Of a DNA stretch of 64,000 nucleotides, positions 1 through 15,131 are shown in pieces; the first letter of the stretch is position 1; each line of letters opens with the position of its first letter. The notes beneath the pieces were generated by a model. It did not search any database. It worked only from the letters and a program-made list of their open reading frames with translations, and was not told where the DNA came from. The stretch comes from Guyanagaster necrorhizus (taxonomy: Eukaryota > Basidiomycota > Agaricomycetes > Agaricales > Physalacriaceae): positions 696,928 to 760,927 of the forward strand of contig NW_025064882.1 of the NCBI RefSeq assembly GCF_019112545.1, read 5' to 3'. The position numbers were made by a program, and so were the translations under genes.

Positions 1-683
1 AGGGTACGCGCCCTCCATTCTTCTTCGCCGCCCATCGAGTTTGAGTTAGATACCGGTTCCGGGCCATTCAATTCTCTCCATCGGCGTGCAAACTGAGGTC
101 CAGAGAGAGCTGAGAGGACCATTCGCTTGATGAAGAAGATTGGTATACGGATGAAAATAGACGCCACCTTCAGCCCACACCGACTTGGTATCCGTGATCA
201 GTACGCAACATGTCAAATCAGCTGTAGACTCGTAAAATTTCTAGAGGAGCCCAAGCAACAATATTGGGAGACTGCGCCTGGTGTACAGAGAATGGACGAA
301 CAATGAGATAGGGTATTGACTTGAGAGTATCGATTTTGACCAACCACTCCCTCGTCAGAAGTTGGTTCAAGGTATTCTGCGGTGAAGTCAATATACGTAG
401 CACACAGAAACAAAAGTAATATGCACTTCGGATAAGATTTCCATGTGGTAACTACATATAAAGGGGACGGCTGGGACAGTCTTGTTCAAGTGTTCGCCAC
501 AGGAACAAACAAATACGCAGATTTGCCTCCACCGTCACTAAGTACGGGAGGACTCGAGTTGTAGACCGTCTTATCTCACCTCTCATCAGCCCATGTAAGC
601 ACATCTATCTGTTTCTTAAGGTTTTCTCATTTCATGTCATAGGCCCTTTCTATTTCTTCAAACCTCCCAACTTCGTACGGGCA
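1..683. other. Intergenic, upstream of FHA/G-patch gene
   Basis: No coding region can be supported here; the open frames are short, lack splice continuity and resemble nothing. A TATA-like stretch (tacatataaagg) lies near 451-463, about 220 bases before the first ATG, and could serve the downstream gene. A gene to the left of the window may extend into the first bases, but nothing shows it. Confidence 0.5.
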
Positions 684-1799
684 ATGGAAGACGGCGAAAT
701 TTCTGGGTTCGAAGCCCCTACCCCATACCCTAGCAATCTCAAATATTCACATCACCCTTCAATTGAATGGCCGGACGAGCCTTCTTTGATTGAAACTCCC
801 ACTAACCAGAGGATCACCCCACCGCCCACAGAAGACGTCCAAGACCGACCTGTCTGTCGTCTTGTGGTTGATAAGCCGTTCGCAGCTCTTGGGCTGGGTA
901 GAATTGTATTGGTTGATGGGTATCCTGAGGTACAGTTTGGCCGTGACGCACTGCCTCCAGGCTCTTCTACTCCCAAAGTTCGGATAAAGCTGATGGAGGT
1001 ATCAAAATTACACGCCACTGTGTACTGGGACACCCACCAGAAGGAATGGGCCGTCATTGATATGGGCTCGATGCATGGAACATATCTCCTTTCGTCTGAT
1101 GATCCATCCACCACTTCACCTCAGGGTAGAGGTACACGACTATCACCCTCTCGGGCGGCTAGCATTCCTCGGAGACTCTGCAACATGGATCGTCTGACTG
1201 TGGGTGATGTTACCTTTATAGTCCATATCCATCAGAGTTTGCCTTGCGAGGAGTGTTCTCCCCGAAGTGTTGGGGACGAAGTTTCTTTGTTCTCGTCAGA
1301 ACGAAAGAAGCTCCGAACGCAATCTGAAAATGGAGCGACGAAGGCTGCACATCACCCATATCCCAAGAATCCGAAGCAGGCATTGGCACTGTTAAAGCAA
1401 TCCCTACTTTCACAGCATGGCTCTGGTTCAAAGTCAACAGCAGATCAATACATAGACCGGTCGGCTCGTCGACGTGCCTTCTTTTCCTCTAGCGCAAGTG
1501 ATTCGCCCGGGGTGACTCCTCGCGATTCCACAATGCCAGTACCTGAATATGAACGTCGGAACACTTCAGATACTCCGCAGGATACGGAGCCTGTTTCCCG
1601 ACCAGCCACACCCTTACCTTCAACAAATGTTGGGCACAGGCTGCTCCTGAAACAAGGATGGCAGCCGGGAGAGTCCCTTGGTCTTACCGTTGGAGAGGGG
1701 GTGGTGGAGCCGTTGGATGCTGGCGCCATGTCCAGTATCGGCCGACGGGGGTTGGGCATGCCTCGTCCTTTGTCGGGTAGTTCTGGATGTCGACATTGA
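684..1799 (+). CDS. FHA and G-patch domain protein
   Basis: A single-exon gene of 371 residues. An FHA domain covers roughly residues 70-180: the FGRD turn, a SKLHATVYW strand and a MHGTYLL strand match the family's GR, S..H and N/HGT phosphothreonine-binding positions. A G-patch follows near residues 325-365, with a glycine pattern of GHRLLLKQGW, GLG and RRGLG. The middle is Ser/Pro-rich and probably disordered. FHA plus G-patch is the arrangement seen in AGGF1-like proteins, where the FHA reads phosphoproteins and the G-patch activates an RNA helicase of the DEAH type. A nuclear role in RNA processing is inferred from the domains only. The start is the first ATG of the frame, and no intron is needed. 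Confidence is high for the domains and low for the precise role. Confidence 0.88.
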   Translation: MEDGEISGFEAPTPYPSNLKYSHHPSIEWPDEPSLIETPTNQRITPPPTEDVQDRPVCRLVVDKPFAALGLGRIVLVDGYPEVQFGRDALPPGSSTPKVRIKLMEVSKLHATVYWDTHQKEWAVIDMGSMHGTYLLSSDDPSTTSPQGRGTRLSPSRAASIPRRLCNMDRLTVGDVTFIVHIHQSLPCEECSPRSVGDEVSLFSSERKKLRTQSENGATKAAHHPYPKNPKQALALLKQSLLSQHGSGSKSTADQYIDRSARRRAFFSSSASDSPGVTPRDSTMPVPEYERRNTSDTPQDTEPVSRPATPLPSTNVGHRLLLKQGWQPGESLGLTVGEGVVEPLDAGAMSSIGRRGLGMPRPLSGSSGCRH

Positions 1800-2199
1800 G
1801 ATATGTTATCTTCCTCTGTTTTTCATACACAATCTAGATGGCATATCGTACAGGAATAAACTTGAGGGCATGCCACTCGCCTAGGTACTTCGCGCCTCGA
1901 GGCATGAAAGAATTTATGCAAATAAATTAAAATTAGTTGCGAAAATCCAGATCAAGGTAGCGACGTGTGAAATCGTGGGAATATTTCGGTCACGTGGTGT
2001 TGAACGCAGATAAATTTGTCTGATTCTTTTGGTAACCTGAACTAGGGATTTGGATCTGCTGGTCCAAGTCCAGGTCTATCTCCACCCTCCTTGTCTTCCC
2101 ATCCCCTTTTCTCTTCTATTTCCATTCACTTCCATCTCTATTCTCTACTATCTCTTCGTCGTGTTCTTCGTATTCGTTGTGTAGCTTTTGCTCCTTAAA
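1800..2199. other. Intergenic, promoter of cyclin gene
   Basis: About 400 bases with no supportable coding sequence. The last 130 bases are pyrimidine-rich (repeated ctcttctatttcc-like runs), typical of fungal promoters and transcription starts, and lead into the cyclin ATG at 2200. Confidence 0.5.
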
Positions 2200-3989
2200 A
2201 TGGCAACCAACACTCGCGTACGTAGTGGCAGACTCGTCTCTGTCGCGTCCTCACTCATGCTGTCTTTTAGGCGCCCCAACGTACTCGTTTACCTCAGCGT
2301 GGAAAGACCGATGAAAATGCTGCAGGTCGACATATACGCCAGCATTCAGCATCGTCTCGCTTAGCTCAAAGAGAGATTAACGGTGTCAAGATTAACCTTC
2401 TTCGACCCGCCTTGGGCGAGGTCACACTGAAAGCGGTCAACCGCAAGGTATTTATAGGACTATCGCTTCGTTCCTAATGCTCAATATCCCCATCAAGGAG
2501 AACACCAGCAAGTCTGTGTTAGGTGACGAAGATGATGTACCATTCAAACCAGCCCGACCAGTTCTTAGCGTAACTACCGTTCAACGTGTCCCACTAGGTC
2601 CCGCCCGGGCTCAAGTAGCGCCTCCCGTCGCCAACGCCGTTAATGCTCGGGTACCTATCATTCACGCACCGCGTCCCCATATTCCCATTCTCAGTCATCG
2701 CCGCATACCTCGCGTTCCCCCACCACCAGTAGTAATTTATGACGAACCAGCAGAAGACGTCGAAGAAGACGCAGGAAATGATATGGACATCGAGGATGTA
2801 TTACCACCTCCTGAGCAAGCACAAGTTGACATAGAGAGAGATGAAGATGAGATGAGCATTGAAGGCGAAGAAGAAGTCGAGGAGATGATAGTAGTTGAGG
2901 ATAAAGAAGAAGCACAGGACAAAGAGGAAGCCGAATCTTCGCAGGCCTATGTCTGGCCTGATGCACCCACACACCGGAGATTGAAGTATGCACGAGAGGT
3001 TGAAGCCGTTCGCGAGGTCTTTGAAGATGACCCCGACTATGACCCTGCTATGGTAGCGGAGTATGCAGATGAGATATTTGAGTACATGCAGAAGCTAGAG
3101 GTGCGTTACCACAAATAACGATCGTCTGCGTAGCTAACAAATACACTTTCATAGGAGGAGGTGATGCCGAATCCCGACTACATGGACTCTCAGCTAGAGA
3201 TTACTTGGGAAATGCGACAGACGCTTGTGGACTGGTTGCTGCAGGCTCATCTGCGCTACCATATGATCCCAGAAACCGTTTGGATCGCAATCAATGTCGT
3301 CGACCGGTTTTTGTCCAAGCGAGTCGTTTCCTTGGCCAGACTTCAGCTGGTTGGCATCTCTGCTTTATTCATCGCCGCCAAGTACGAAGAGATCATGGCA
3401 CCGTCAGTGGATGAGTTTGTAGCAATGGCTGAAAACGGTTATACTCGTGATGAAGTTCTGAAGGGTGAACGAATCATCCTGCAGACTCTAGGCTTCCATA
3501 TATCGCATTACTGTTCTCCATACAGCTGGATGCGCAAGATCAGTCGAGCGGATGATTACGAAATCCAAACAAGGACGCTTTGTAAATTCTTGGTGGAAGC
3601 AACACTTCTCGATTATCGATTTCTCCGAGCAAAGCCTAGTTTGGTGGCAGCTGTCGGGATGTACACGTCAAGGATAATGCTGGGAGGCGACTGGGTAAGA
3701 TCCTTTTTGTTTTTTTTGAATTTGAGTGACCTTTTTTCTTTCCTTTTTTTTTTTTTGCCAGAACGAAGCATTCGTTTTCCACTCTGGCTTTACAGAAGAG
3801 CAATTGGTACCTGGCCATGAGCTTCTCATCGAAAAACTGGCGGAGAAAAGTTTCACTCGGCTATATCTGGTCAAAAAGTATGCTAATAAAAAGTTCTTGA
3901 AGGCGTCTACCTTCGCGATCAAGTGGGCACGAGGAATCGTCGAAGGGACTGGGTGCACAGATACAATGCTCCGTGATGACCAGGTGTGA
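2200..3989 (+). CDS. B-type mitotic cyclin
   Basis: Five exons (2200-2217, 2271-2447, 2498-3100, 3155-3694, 3762-3989) join in frame to 521 residues. The cyclin box starts near residue 270 with MRQTLVDWLLQAH, the B-type form of the MRAILVDWL signature, followed by a VDRFLSKR helix and IAAKYEEI; a C-terminal cyclin fold follows. The N-terminus carries two degrons for the anaphase-promoting complex: a destruction box RPALGEVTL (residues 51-59) and a KEN box (65-67). The K of KEN is the last codon of exon 2 and EN opens exon 3. An acidic stretch (about 155-210) precedes the box. It should activate Cdc28/Cdk1 for mitosis and be destroyed at anaphase. Without a tree I cannot say which yeast CLB or cdc13 orthologue it is. 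Confidence 0.94.
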
Positions 3990-4626
3990 ATGTGTTTTGC
4001 CACCTACTACCTACCACATCATTCGTCTCCAACACTTTTTCATCACTTTTTCGATCTACAATCATAATCTTCCTGTCCATTAGTATTGTCTTTATCATTC
4101 TCAGGCTTTTTCCTCGCAATTTACGTGTTATTGTTTCTCTTGTATGTCATCTTCCTATCTATGCTTTCTAGACGCTTTCGCTTTCGCATATTTATGACTA
4201 TGGTTGAATCCAGGCGAGATTGTCTCGGTTGCACATCTTACGATTTGCTTTGTACTTTTTTGTATTGTTCCGCGAACTTTCGTCACGCATTACATTTATC
4301 TTCTATCGGTTAATATTCTGGCTGCATCGATGGATTCTCCACTGTTTTGTATGTTCGCGGGACGCGTCGTGTACATTCCGGCACTTGTATAATCGCAATG
4401 CATGTCCCTTTATCAAACCAGATTGTTTGAAGTACCGTGCGTTCGCACGCACGAAGTGCCCGACAGCAACGCCTTCAGTGTCCCGTGGACCGGTGACGTC
4501 ACTGGCACTCGGTTTCTTGACCAGCAATCGTAGATCCGGGTATGGTGATTTCACATGTAAACGCCGTGCTGGCTTATATTCAACCAGCCCCGGTCCATAC
4601 GTGAAACTCTTACAACGACGTCGACC
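3990..4626. other. Intergenic, cyclin 3' end and Fox2 promoter
   Basis: Holds the cyclin 3' untranslated region and the promoter of the dehydrogenase gene. A TATA-like element (cttatattcaacc) lies about 50 bases before the ATG at 4627. The open frames here are short and show no protein-like composition. Confidence 0.45.
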
Positions 4627-7366
<2,740 letters not shown>

Positions 7367-8040
7367 GGTACTTCCGGGGTAGCGCATTCTATAGTCCGCG
7401 GGAAGGGTGTTTCCTTCATTGTATACTTTCTCGTACATCAATATAATCAATGTTTTAGTATAACATGTGCTTATTGCATTCATCGCGCCCGAGTATATTG
7501 TATTTTCCTATGTGTGGCCTTTGATGTCAATGACTCTAAACTAATGTTCGCACCACCATGATTCCTGCACATCGCAAGGCCCTTACATGTCTTTTTGTCA
7601 TCCCAGTGATCCCATTTCCTTGCTATCGAAGTTTTGCATTGTAGCCACAAGATTCCACTTCCCTGGACTAAGAAGACCGTTTGGCATGCTTGTTACAATT
7701 GTCAATCACCCACCTGGGAGCTGCGATTAGTACAATACATACTTTCATGTATTGCATATATTCAGAGCTGCGCCAGTTTATATTTCCCAGCAGTCTTTGG
7801 TACTCAAAATCTAATCATTATTAGTGCACTTGTCCCTCTGTTCACTGACCTATGTGCACACATTTAGTAGCGGCACAGGACCCCGGTGTTCACCATATAC
7901 CGGTTTTCTAAACTCTAAAACTCTTTTGAGTTGCAACGGATCAGAAGCCTAGAGGCAGACATTCATCAGCCGTTTTCATGTGATTGCTTCCTCTGCATCA
8001 CGGGTCCGGTTAACGGGCTGCTGTTTGTTCTGTTACCACC
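7367..8040. other. Spacer between the two Fox2-like genes
   Basis: 670 bases separating the dehydrogenase stop from the hydratase ATG. I found no exon linking the two: the upstream gene ends in a stop preceded by a PTS1-type tripeptide, and the spacer has stops in all frames. It presumably holds a terminator and an independent promoter. Confidence 0.5.
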
Positions 8041-9328
8041 ATGGTTAACTTTTTGGATCCTAATCTTTTCGCCGATCCAGAGGATGCTGATATCGTCGTC
8101 GAGGCGAAGAAGATGATAGTTAAGCCAACAGAGTACTCATATACCGAGGTAAGTGTCTCTGCGTCTTTCTGGACACGGCCTCTCATTCAGTGCACAGCGC
8201 GACGTTATACTCTACAATCTGGGCGTAGGTGCTACCGAAAAGGAGCTTAAATGGACCTTTGAGGGAGACGAAGAGTTCAGCGCAATCCCGATATTCGGTG
8301 TCATCCCCCAATTTCTTGCCAGCAGTGGCTTTCCCTCAGATTGGCTTCCAGACTACAACCCTGTCGGTCAACTTTGCATACCTTCTTCGTCTTTTCACCC
8401 AAAAATTTCCTCTAGGCCAAGCTACTCCACGGTGAGCAGTTCCTCAGCATCAAGGCACCGATCCCAACCAGCGGCGAACTTGTCACTCGAGTCCGGTTAG
8501 AACTGACGTCGTTGAAACCTACTGGCTATCTAACTGAATATTTTTTTAATTAGTTTACTCGAGGCCTTGGACAAGGGAAAAGCGGCGGCTGCCACTACTA
8601 TCAATGAAACCCGAGACAAACATACCGGCACGCTCATATTCGAGAATCAATGTACACTTTTTATTCGTGGTTCCGGTGGCTTTGGTGGCAAGCGCATAGG
8701 AAAAGGTGCACCTTGTTATCCCGCATTGGTCGCATTGCTAAGAACGCGCTTTTTAGACCGAGGAGCAGCTAGTGCGGCGAACGAGATACCAAAGCGGGCT
8801 CCAGATGCTGTCTTGGAAGAGAAAACGATTCCGACGCAGGGCGTCTTGTACCGGTTTGTCGCATAATCTGTGTCGTATGTCCATTTGTCGTATTCATCAA
8901 AACCGTTCCAGATTGAGTGGCGACATGAACCCATTGCACGTCAGTAGCTACTGCTACATCTTTGAAACGACTTGTTACAACTGATCACCCCAGATTCTTC
9001 CCGAATTTGCTGCGATTGGTGGCTTCGACAGGCCGATCCTGCATGGGCTTTGCTCAATGGGTATCTCCGGCAAACATGTATTTAAGACGTTCGGTCCTTT
9101 CAAAGACATCAAAGTTCGATTTGCGGGAGTCGTTTATCCAGGCGAAACACTAGTGACGTTGATGTGGAAGGAGGGGCCCAAAGTTGTGTTCTGTAAGTGG
9201 TGCATAACGCGTGCTACCAAACATCATACTGATGTCGCTCAGTAACGAAGGTGAAAGAACGAGATAGCGTCGTTCTTGCATCTGCCGGTGTGACACTAGT
9301 CGATAATTCGGAAAAGGCGAAGCTATAA
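8041..9328 (+). CDS. Peroxisomal enoyl-CoA hydratase 2 (MaoC type)
   Basis: Eight exons (8041-8148, 8198-8362, 8416-8495, 8554-8705, 8757-8853, 8912-8939, 8994-9192, 9243-9328) join to 304 residues. The N-terminal hot-dog half has [13 protein letters not shown] and FGVIPQF. The C-terminal half carries the hydratase-2 signature [11 protein letters not shown], with the catalytic Asp and His, then [16 protein letters not shown]. It hydrates trans-2-enoyl-CoA to (3R)-hydroxyacyl-CoA, the substrate of the dehydrogenase encoded just upstream on the same strand. The C-terminus is AKL, a peroxisomal PTS1. In yeast Fox2 these two proteins are one chain in the same order; here they are two genes. The signature is split by the introns around 8854-8911 and 8940-8993. 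Confidence 0.93.
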
Positions 9329-9568
9329 TTCTGGTATAATAATTCTAAGTACATGTGAGAATCACCACACCAAACCTTCTTGGTAATTAGAATGTACATG
9401 GATATTACAGAATGCAGTGAGTGTATGGATTAGGAAATTTATGCTACACATCGAGCGGTTCAATATTGTCTCAACCATTCTACAATAATATCGTAATAAA
9501 AGTCAACTGGTGGACAACTTTCCAGACTCTGCTTGGGCATCTGGCGAAGGTCTAAAGAACATAGCGAA

Positions 9569-12287
9569 TCAAGTACATTGTGATAAGAGGTTACTAGAGG
9601 GATTATTTCCTGGAATAACAGGTTAGAGGAGGGGAACTGTAGAACAGTAAAAAACATACCTGGATAGAACCAGAACGTAACGCCGAGGATAACATATAGA
9701 CCTGTCGTTAGTTTTTGAATTGAAAGGAATCTCACTGTAGAATCGAGAGCTTACACATCAGAATCATGCCCTGTTCCAGAGTCAGTCGACGGTCAGTGGC
9801 AGAAGGCATTGATACACGAACCTCTAGCCAATTAGATTTGCCATCTTGCACGACATAGTTTACAGTTAGAACTATGATTATAATAAGCTGAGTCGTACTT
9901 GCAATGACCTCAAAGATACATACCTGCGAGAAACATAGCTACAGATTCGTAGGGATCAAATAGTAATGTCAATGGTTTGCCCATGATCCACCCAAGAGTC
10001 ACAATGAAGCTAAGAAACAAGATTAGCAAGAGACCCTCTGTAAGGACGAGTTAATCATGCTCACGGGATCACGAAGAGGGCGATTTGCTAAAAAATAAAT
10101 AAATAAATATCAGCTAGCTTGCACAATGCGATGAAGAGAAACATCACTTACAATACTCGATCCAGCAGCGACGCCCAAACTGAGATTAAGTTTATCTTTT
10201 ACGGATACTGTCACGGCAGTGACATGCTCAGCAGCATTGCCGACAATTGGAAGAAGAATCACTCCGACGAACTCTTTAGTGATCGGGCCACTGTCTGTCA
10301 TGCCGTCGATTGAGTCTACTAGCCACTCAGCAGTAACTGCGACTAGCTAAAATATACCTCAGCTCTAGATCAAGTAGGATAAAACGGTCTCACCACAGTA
10401 ACAGTGGCTAGCAGCCCGACGGTGACCCATAGACCCAATTGGGGTTCTTCGACACCTTCCTTTGAATGATCTGATCCACTTTCAATATCACGGTTATCCT
10501 CAGGCTGTAGCCGAGGTGCAATCGTTGCGCTGGTTGCAGATGAGACTGTACCGATCCTCTGCGTCTGCATCTCAATTGGTGGCTCAGCCTTGAGCTTCTT
10601 GTGGGCTCCGTATCGCGTGGATTTGACAATATCTTCGCCTTCGTCCGTGTACAGTGAAGCATGAGAGAAGAGCTGGAAGACCAGATAGGAGATATAAACT
10701 ATCATGGGACTTAGTCTCCCGTGTAGGCTTAGAGCGATACACTCTTACTAAATAGCAGTACGATGGAAGTCTAAATGACGTCAATACGAACTTGGCAAAG
10801 GTACCGGGAGACCTACCCCATGGCTGACATTCAGGATGTCTGAGGCTTCGTCATTGTCCGTATCGCCAGCTACCGAAAAGTGGAAGGCGGCAGGTAAGAG
10901 AACAGCAATGACACTGATAGCAAGCAAAGAAGAGTTCAGCTGGGTAGCCACTAAGTGCGTAAAATATCAGATGAAGGTCAAGGAGCGATTAAGATCACGC
11001 ATGAGATGATCTACATACTTTGTCCAAAACCTTGCTCTTGGAACTTGATCCCTCCGGCGAAGAAACACATGCCAAGAACCAAAACTTCATAACGATAAGA
11101 TGACCGCCATAATAAACACAAGCGCTTACGAAGATTACTCAGGATAGAGCCGACCACTACAGAAAACAAATATTAATACTCAGTACTTTCTTCCAGTATT
11201 CACAACACGAGACAAGTAGTTGCAACGGGAAAAATGGAGACGGGAAGTCAAGAACTTACATGATGACTGCACGATTTGAAGTTGACATTTTACAAGGGAT
11301 ATTATCTGACGTAAGTAATTGAGTCAGGAAATGATTGACAACGGGTTCCTCGGGGACCTACAGCCACAATCAGTTCTACACTGCGTGAAATAACCTTCGT
11401 TTAGTGGTTATTAATATCATTGCGTCAATGACGTACGCGTTTCCCTGAAGATGAACATTGAAAGTTCTGAGAAACGCAGACGAGGCAATCTATGACTAGC
11501 ACATACGAGAGTAGCATTCAGAAGTCCAGCTAGTGTCTGTCCAACTCTCATGGAGAGTTCATCGGTGGCGAAGGCCAGAAGCTACATCGGACAAGAAAGG
11601 TCACACTACCTGATTTACAACTAGTAGCCGGATGAACTTTACCTTGGCCAGGGGTATAATAGCAAGAAATGAACCTATGATGCTATTCTGAACACTCCAC
11701 ATGATGAGGATAGCTTTTGAACATACAAACAAAGATGATGGTGTCCTTCTCACCAGCGAAGGCGAAATGGAGAGCCCACTATGATGGCATGAGGACATTG
11801 CACGAGTATTCTTAGACAATGACGCACGGATACTGGAATGAATACTAGGAGGAGATTAAGCCCTGAAGATATGTCAGCATAAATTCGGGGATGGGGAAGT
11901 TGGTTGCATGTTAGCGTACACGAGGCTAACAATATCGATCTAATACTCTTCCATACTCCGGGTGATGGACCAATCGCTTTTTCTGGCGTAAGCATCACAG
12001 TTGTTGCTCGCACAAGTGAGAAAGATCGACGAGTCGAACGGCAAGACGTGGTCCTGTTCACGGTTTCCGCAGTCGCTTTCCTCCGGGAGGTGGGAGAACG
12101 CTGCTGAGTATGAGGTGTAGTTATCAGAGGTGTGTTCGTCTCTGTGTTAGATTCTGTGCTGATATTTGTATGGGTATTGTCGGACACTGCTTTGTAGTCG
12201 GAGCCATCGAGTGACTGCACAGTATTATTGCTGTTGTCTGTGGAGAGTCAGTTAAAAAAACATTTTCGGCCACTACCACACACCCAT
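9569..12287 (-). CDS. VCX1: Vacuolar Ca2+/H+ antiporter (CAX family)
   Basis: A multi-exon minus-strand gene. Both CaCA repeat signatures are present: GNAVELIVA (spliced, near 11340-11440) and GNAAEHVTAVTVSVKDKLNLSLGVAAGSS (in two parts, near 10150-10260). Other family landmarks are PGVWKSI with SWLNLLLVFIPVS (first membrane helix), FLAIIPLAK plus ATDELSMRVGQTLAGLLNAT, a hydrophilic loop near 10440-10640, and YVILGVTFWFYPG at the end. The antiporter moves cytosolic Ca2+ into the vacuole in exchange for protons. I place the start in a 4-nt first exon (12284-12287, ATGG) spliced to 12237, giving MDNSNNTVQSLDG; an internal ATG near 12000 is the alternative. The stop at 9569-9571 relies on a last intron ending before GNNPSSN. 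Not every internal exon border was traced. Confidence 0.9.
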
Positions 12288-12642
12288 GTGAAGCTATGAC
12301 GACGGAAGAAAAAAAGGTGTGAAAGGAGGGTGAGAAGCTGTTGTTTTTGTTTTATGGTGTGTTGACGTTGGTTAGTATGTAACATGTCATTGTGAGAATC
12401 TAGATCTGACTACTCAGCCACGTGTACTATAACCACGCGAATAATGGATCGAACGGTCTGTATTGATTCTGTATTATTCTCAAGCCTATCTCAAGTATTA
12501 AACTCTGCAGTCATTTTGTTTATGACACAGCATCATTTAACAGTACCATTGCTGTCATTTCTGTTACCGCAATTCAATTGCTATACAAGCTCCTTTACAT
12601 AACTCGTAAATTGTAAATTACTTGGGCTGTTTATCAACGAGG
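12288..12642. other. Intergenic, CAX promoter and F-box 3' end
   Basis: About 350 AT-rich bases. It holds the 3' end of the F-box gene and the promoter of the CAX gene, both minus strand. No coding potential seen. Confidence 0.4.
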
Positions 12643-15131
12643 TCAACCCTGATATGCAAAAGAAACAGCACCGTACAGCCCATCCTCCCGTCCGAGCATT
12701 CCGTATCCATGCAAGATCTGTCAGAATTCCTAAGTCAACGAGATTTGACAAACAAGGATCGGTAAACGTACCTCCATCTTTCTTGCGTGCCATCCAACAC
12801 CACTGCTCACGTTTCCATTGGCTTCTGATAGCTTCTCTAACTCAACCCTCAATGGATGTTCGGGCTCCAAATCTGTTCTTAGCTGACTCTCTCCAGATTG
12901 CGCTACCCAACCAGATGCAGTGTCCACGTACCATCCCCTTCCGCCTTTGCTGCGTACAGTTCTCCAACTACCCGCACCAGCTCCTAATCCGCAAAGCATA
13001 GCCGTCGACAGCTCAATAACTCTAAGTCGCGTCGGCGGTGGCTTCGATCCCGAAGGCGCTGTGAGGCTAAAAGAAAAAGGCGGAGAACATAGCGGCCGGA
13101 TGACATAGGAGTGTAGGGCGATACATGACTGGCGGGATGATCCTCGAGGAGCGCCATTCTCGCCCAACCCCGGCCTCATACCACAGTCTAATTCTGACGA
13201 TGTACCAATCAGCGTTAGCACCTCAACATTGCTAGCTTTTGCCTGCAAAAACCCCGCAATTACACCGAGACGCACATCAGGAACGTGCGATAGGCCGAAT
13301 GAGCGTAATTTTGGAAGGGGAACACAGGCTTGGAAGACCTCCTCGTTAATCGGTGCGCTCGACAGATCAAGGTACAGAAGTTCCCCGCTTACGAAGCAAG
13401 GAGCGAAAGAAACGACGGCCTTCAACTGTTCATGAGAGAGGGGGCAGCCAAACGTCGCGTCACCATACAAGTTGAGTTCTAAGATTCCAGCGCTAACTGG
13501 GGAGTCGATGAGGAAAGCTTTGATACTTTCTCCGGTCAGCCGTACGCATCGTGCGAGAGCGAGGGAGCTCAAACGCACAGTCGACGACCTTCCCAACTCC
13601 GCCAACAGTTCTGGAGTCACGCGAGTGCCGGAAAGGTCCAAATGAGTAAGCGAAGGAAAGGCAAGGACAAATGGTGTCAGGATGTCGGGCAAAATTGATT
13701 TAACCCCGCGCAGACCAAGTCGCTGAAGACCAGGAAAAGTCATCTGATCTTCGGATTGTAAACGTCTGGAAGAACCAGCCCCGCTCTCAAAATCTGCGTC
13801 GCTTTGAATGATATGGCACGTTACAAAGTCTGTAAGCGCCTTGACAAAAACCGCACTGACACATCCAGTCAGATCCACGGCCTCAAGGTCTAAACATTGG
13901 CGTCGCCGTTCTCTGTCTTCGTCGTCGGCCTCATGGGTATCGGTGAGGGCACGGCCACGAGAATTGCGACCACGGCCTCGGGAAGGGGCTCCGCGAAGGA
14001 ACAGTTCGTTTAGAACTGCGAAGGTCAGCGCACCATCCATATATTCCGTGGCGCCAAATGTGATCAGATTTGGCATTTCCTTTGAACAGGTGATCAGTGC
14101 TGACTATTCTCTGAAGTACCGTGACATCGCTCACTTTAAGCACAGCTTCAACGCGGTCCCCCGTTACGAAGCGGCTATTTACACCCTCCTCGACAGACCT
14201 GCGCATGCCGATTGTACGGAAATGATTGAAATCAAGATGCCGTATGAAACGACCAGGACGTGTATCTTGAGGTGTCGGAACTACATGGCAAACTCTGAGA
14301 ACAAAAATATGAGACACGGTAAAATAGACAAACTATATACGGCCGGATCCTGGCGCTCCATTACATCCTGGATAGCTGTACTGATGGAACGAACAAGCTC
14401 CCAGCGTGCTGGACTTTTGCTCTTGTGTCTGAAACGTCGTGGACTGGGCTCTCGAGACGCCATCGGTGACAACAAGTCGGGAGATATAATGTCCTCTGGC
14501 GTATGAATGGAAGAGAGTATGGACTCTTGTAATTTCCGTGTGGCCTCCTTGTCTGTCGGAATGGAGGATATACCAGATTTGACTGCAGTCTCTGCTGCAG
14601 CTTTAGCAGTTTTCTCCATGACTTGGTCCACAGTCTCTTCATCATACTCCCAAGCGATCTCATCCACTAATGAAAGCCAGCTGCGAGGGAGTCGAACCTG
14701 TGTGAGTTTCAGCGCGACATCCCCTGGGCAGTATCCAATTTACACACCTCTAGTTTCCGCCAGAGCCACGGCTTGGCGGCGTCATACCAATCATGATTCA
14801 CGAGGCAAAGGTTGGCAAGAGTGCGTCGAGTCATAGGTTCGGACCAATTGCCAGGAGGAACTGAAGAGGGTAATGAAGTAGGCACGCCACATTCTATGGT
14901 TATGAATGGGTCAAGGGATGAATTAACAGGTGGGAGGCAAGCAGAATAGACGTGAGAGCAGATTCTAAAGAGCAATTCCGGAGGGTATTGAATTGGCGTG
15001 GCGGAACTCATTAAATGGTAGCAGTGATAGGAGAGACTGGATCTTGGTAAGGGGAAAAGTATCGGAGAACCGTCAGTGATGGAACTTGACAGAGACTGTG
15101 AAAGATGACCTTGTCTTTTTGACCCGGCCAT
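12643..15131 (-). CDS. F-box-like protein with leucine-rich region
   Basis: Five exons (15131-14748, 14697-14334, 14280-14135, 14079-12772, 12717-12643) join in frame to 758 residues. An F-box-like segment lies at about residues 48-128: PPELLFRICSHVY, then NLCLVNHDWYDAAKPWLW. Residues 430-620 contain irregular leucine-rich repeats such as PSLTHLDLSGTRVTPELLAELGR. This layout suggests a substrate-binding subunit of an SCF ubiquitin ligase; the substrate is unknown. An acidic/basic linker (RGRGRNSRGR) sits near residue 325. The last exon was placed because it keeps the frame from ARKME into LHGYGMLGRE and ends at a stop, whereas reading on without it stops after a few residues. An earlier internal ATG (MSSATPIQYPPELL) could also be the start. 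Confidence 0.82.

Noticed and set aside
13808..14506. 232-residue plus-strand frame
   Set aside because: Antisense shadow of the F-box/LRR gene exons, Arg/Ser-rich and motif-free.
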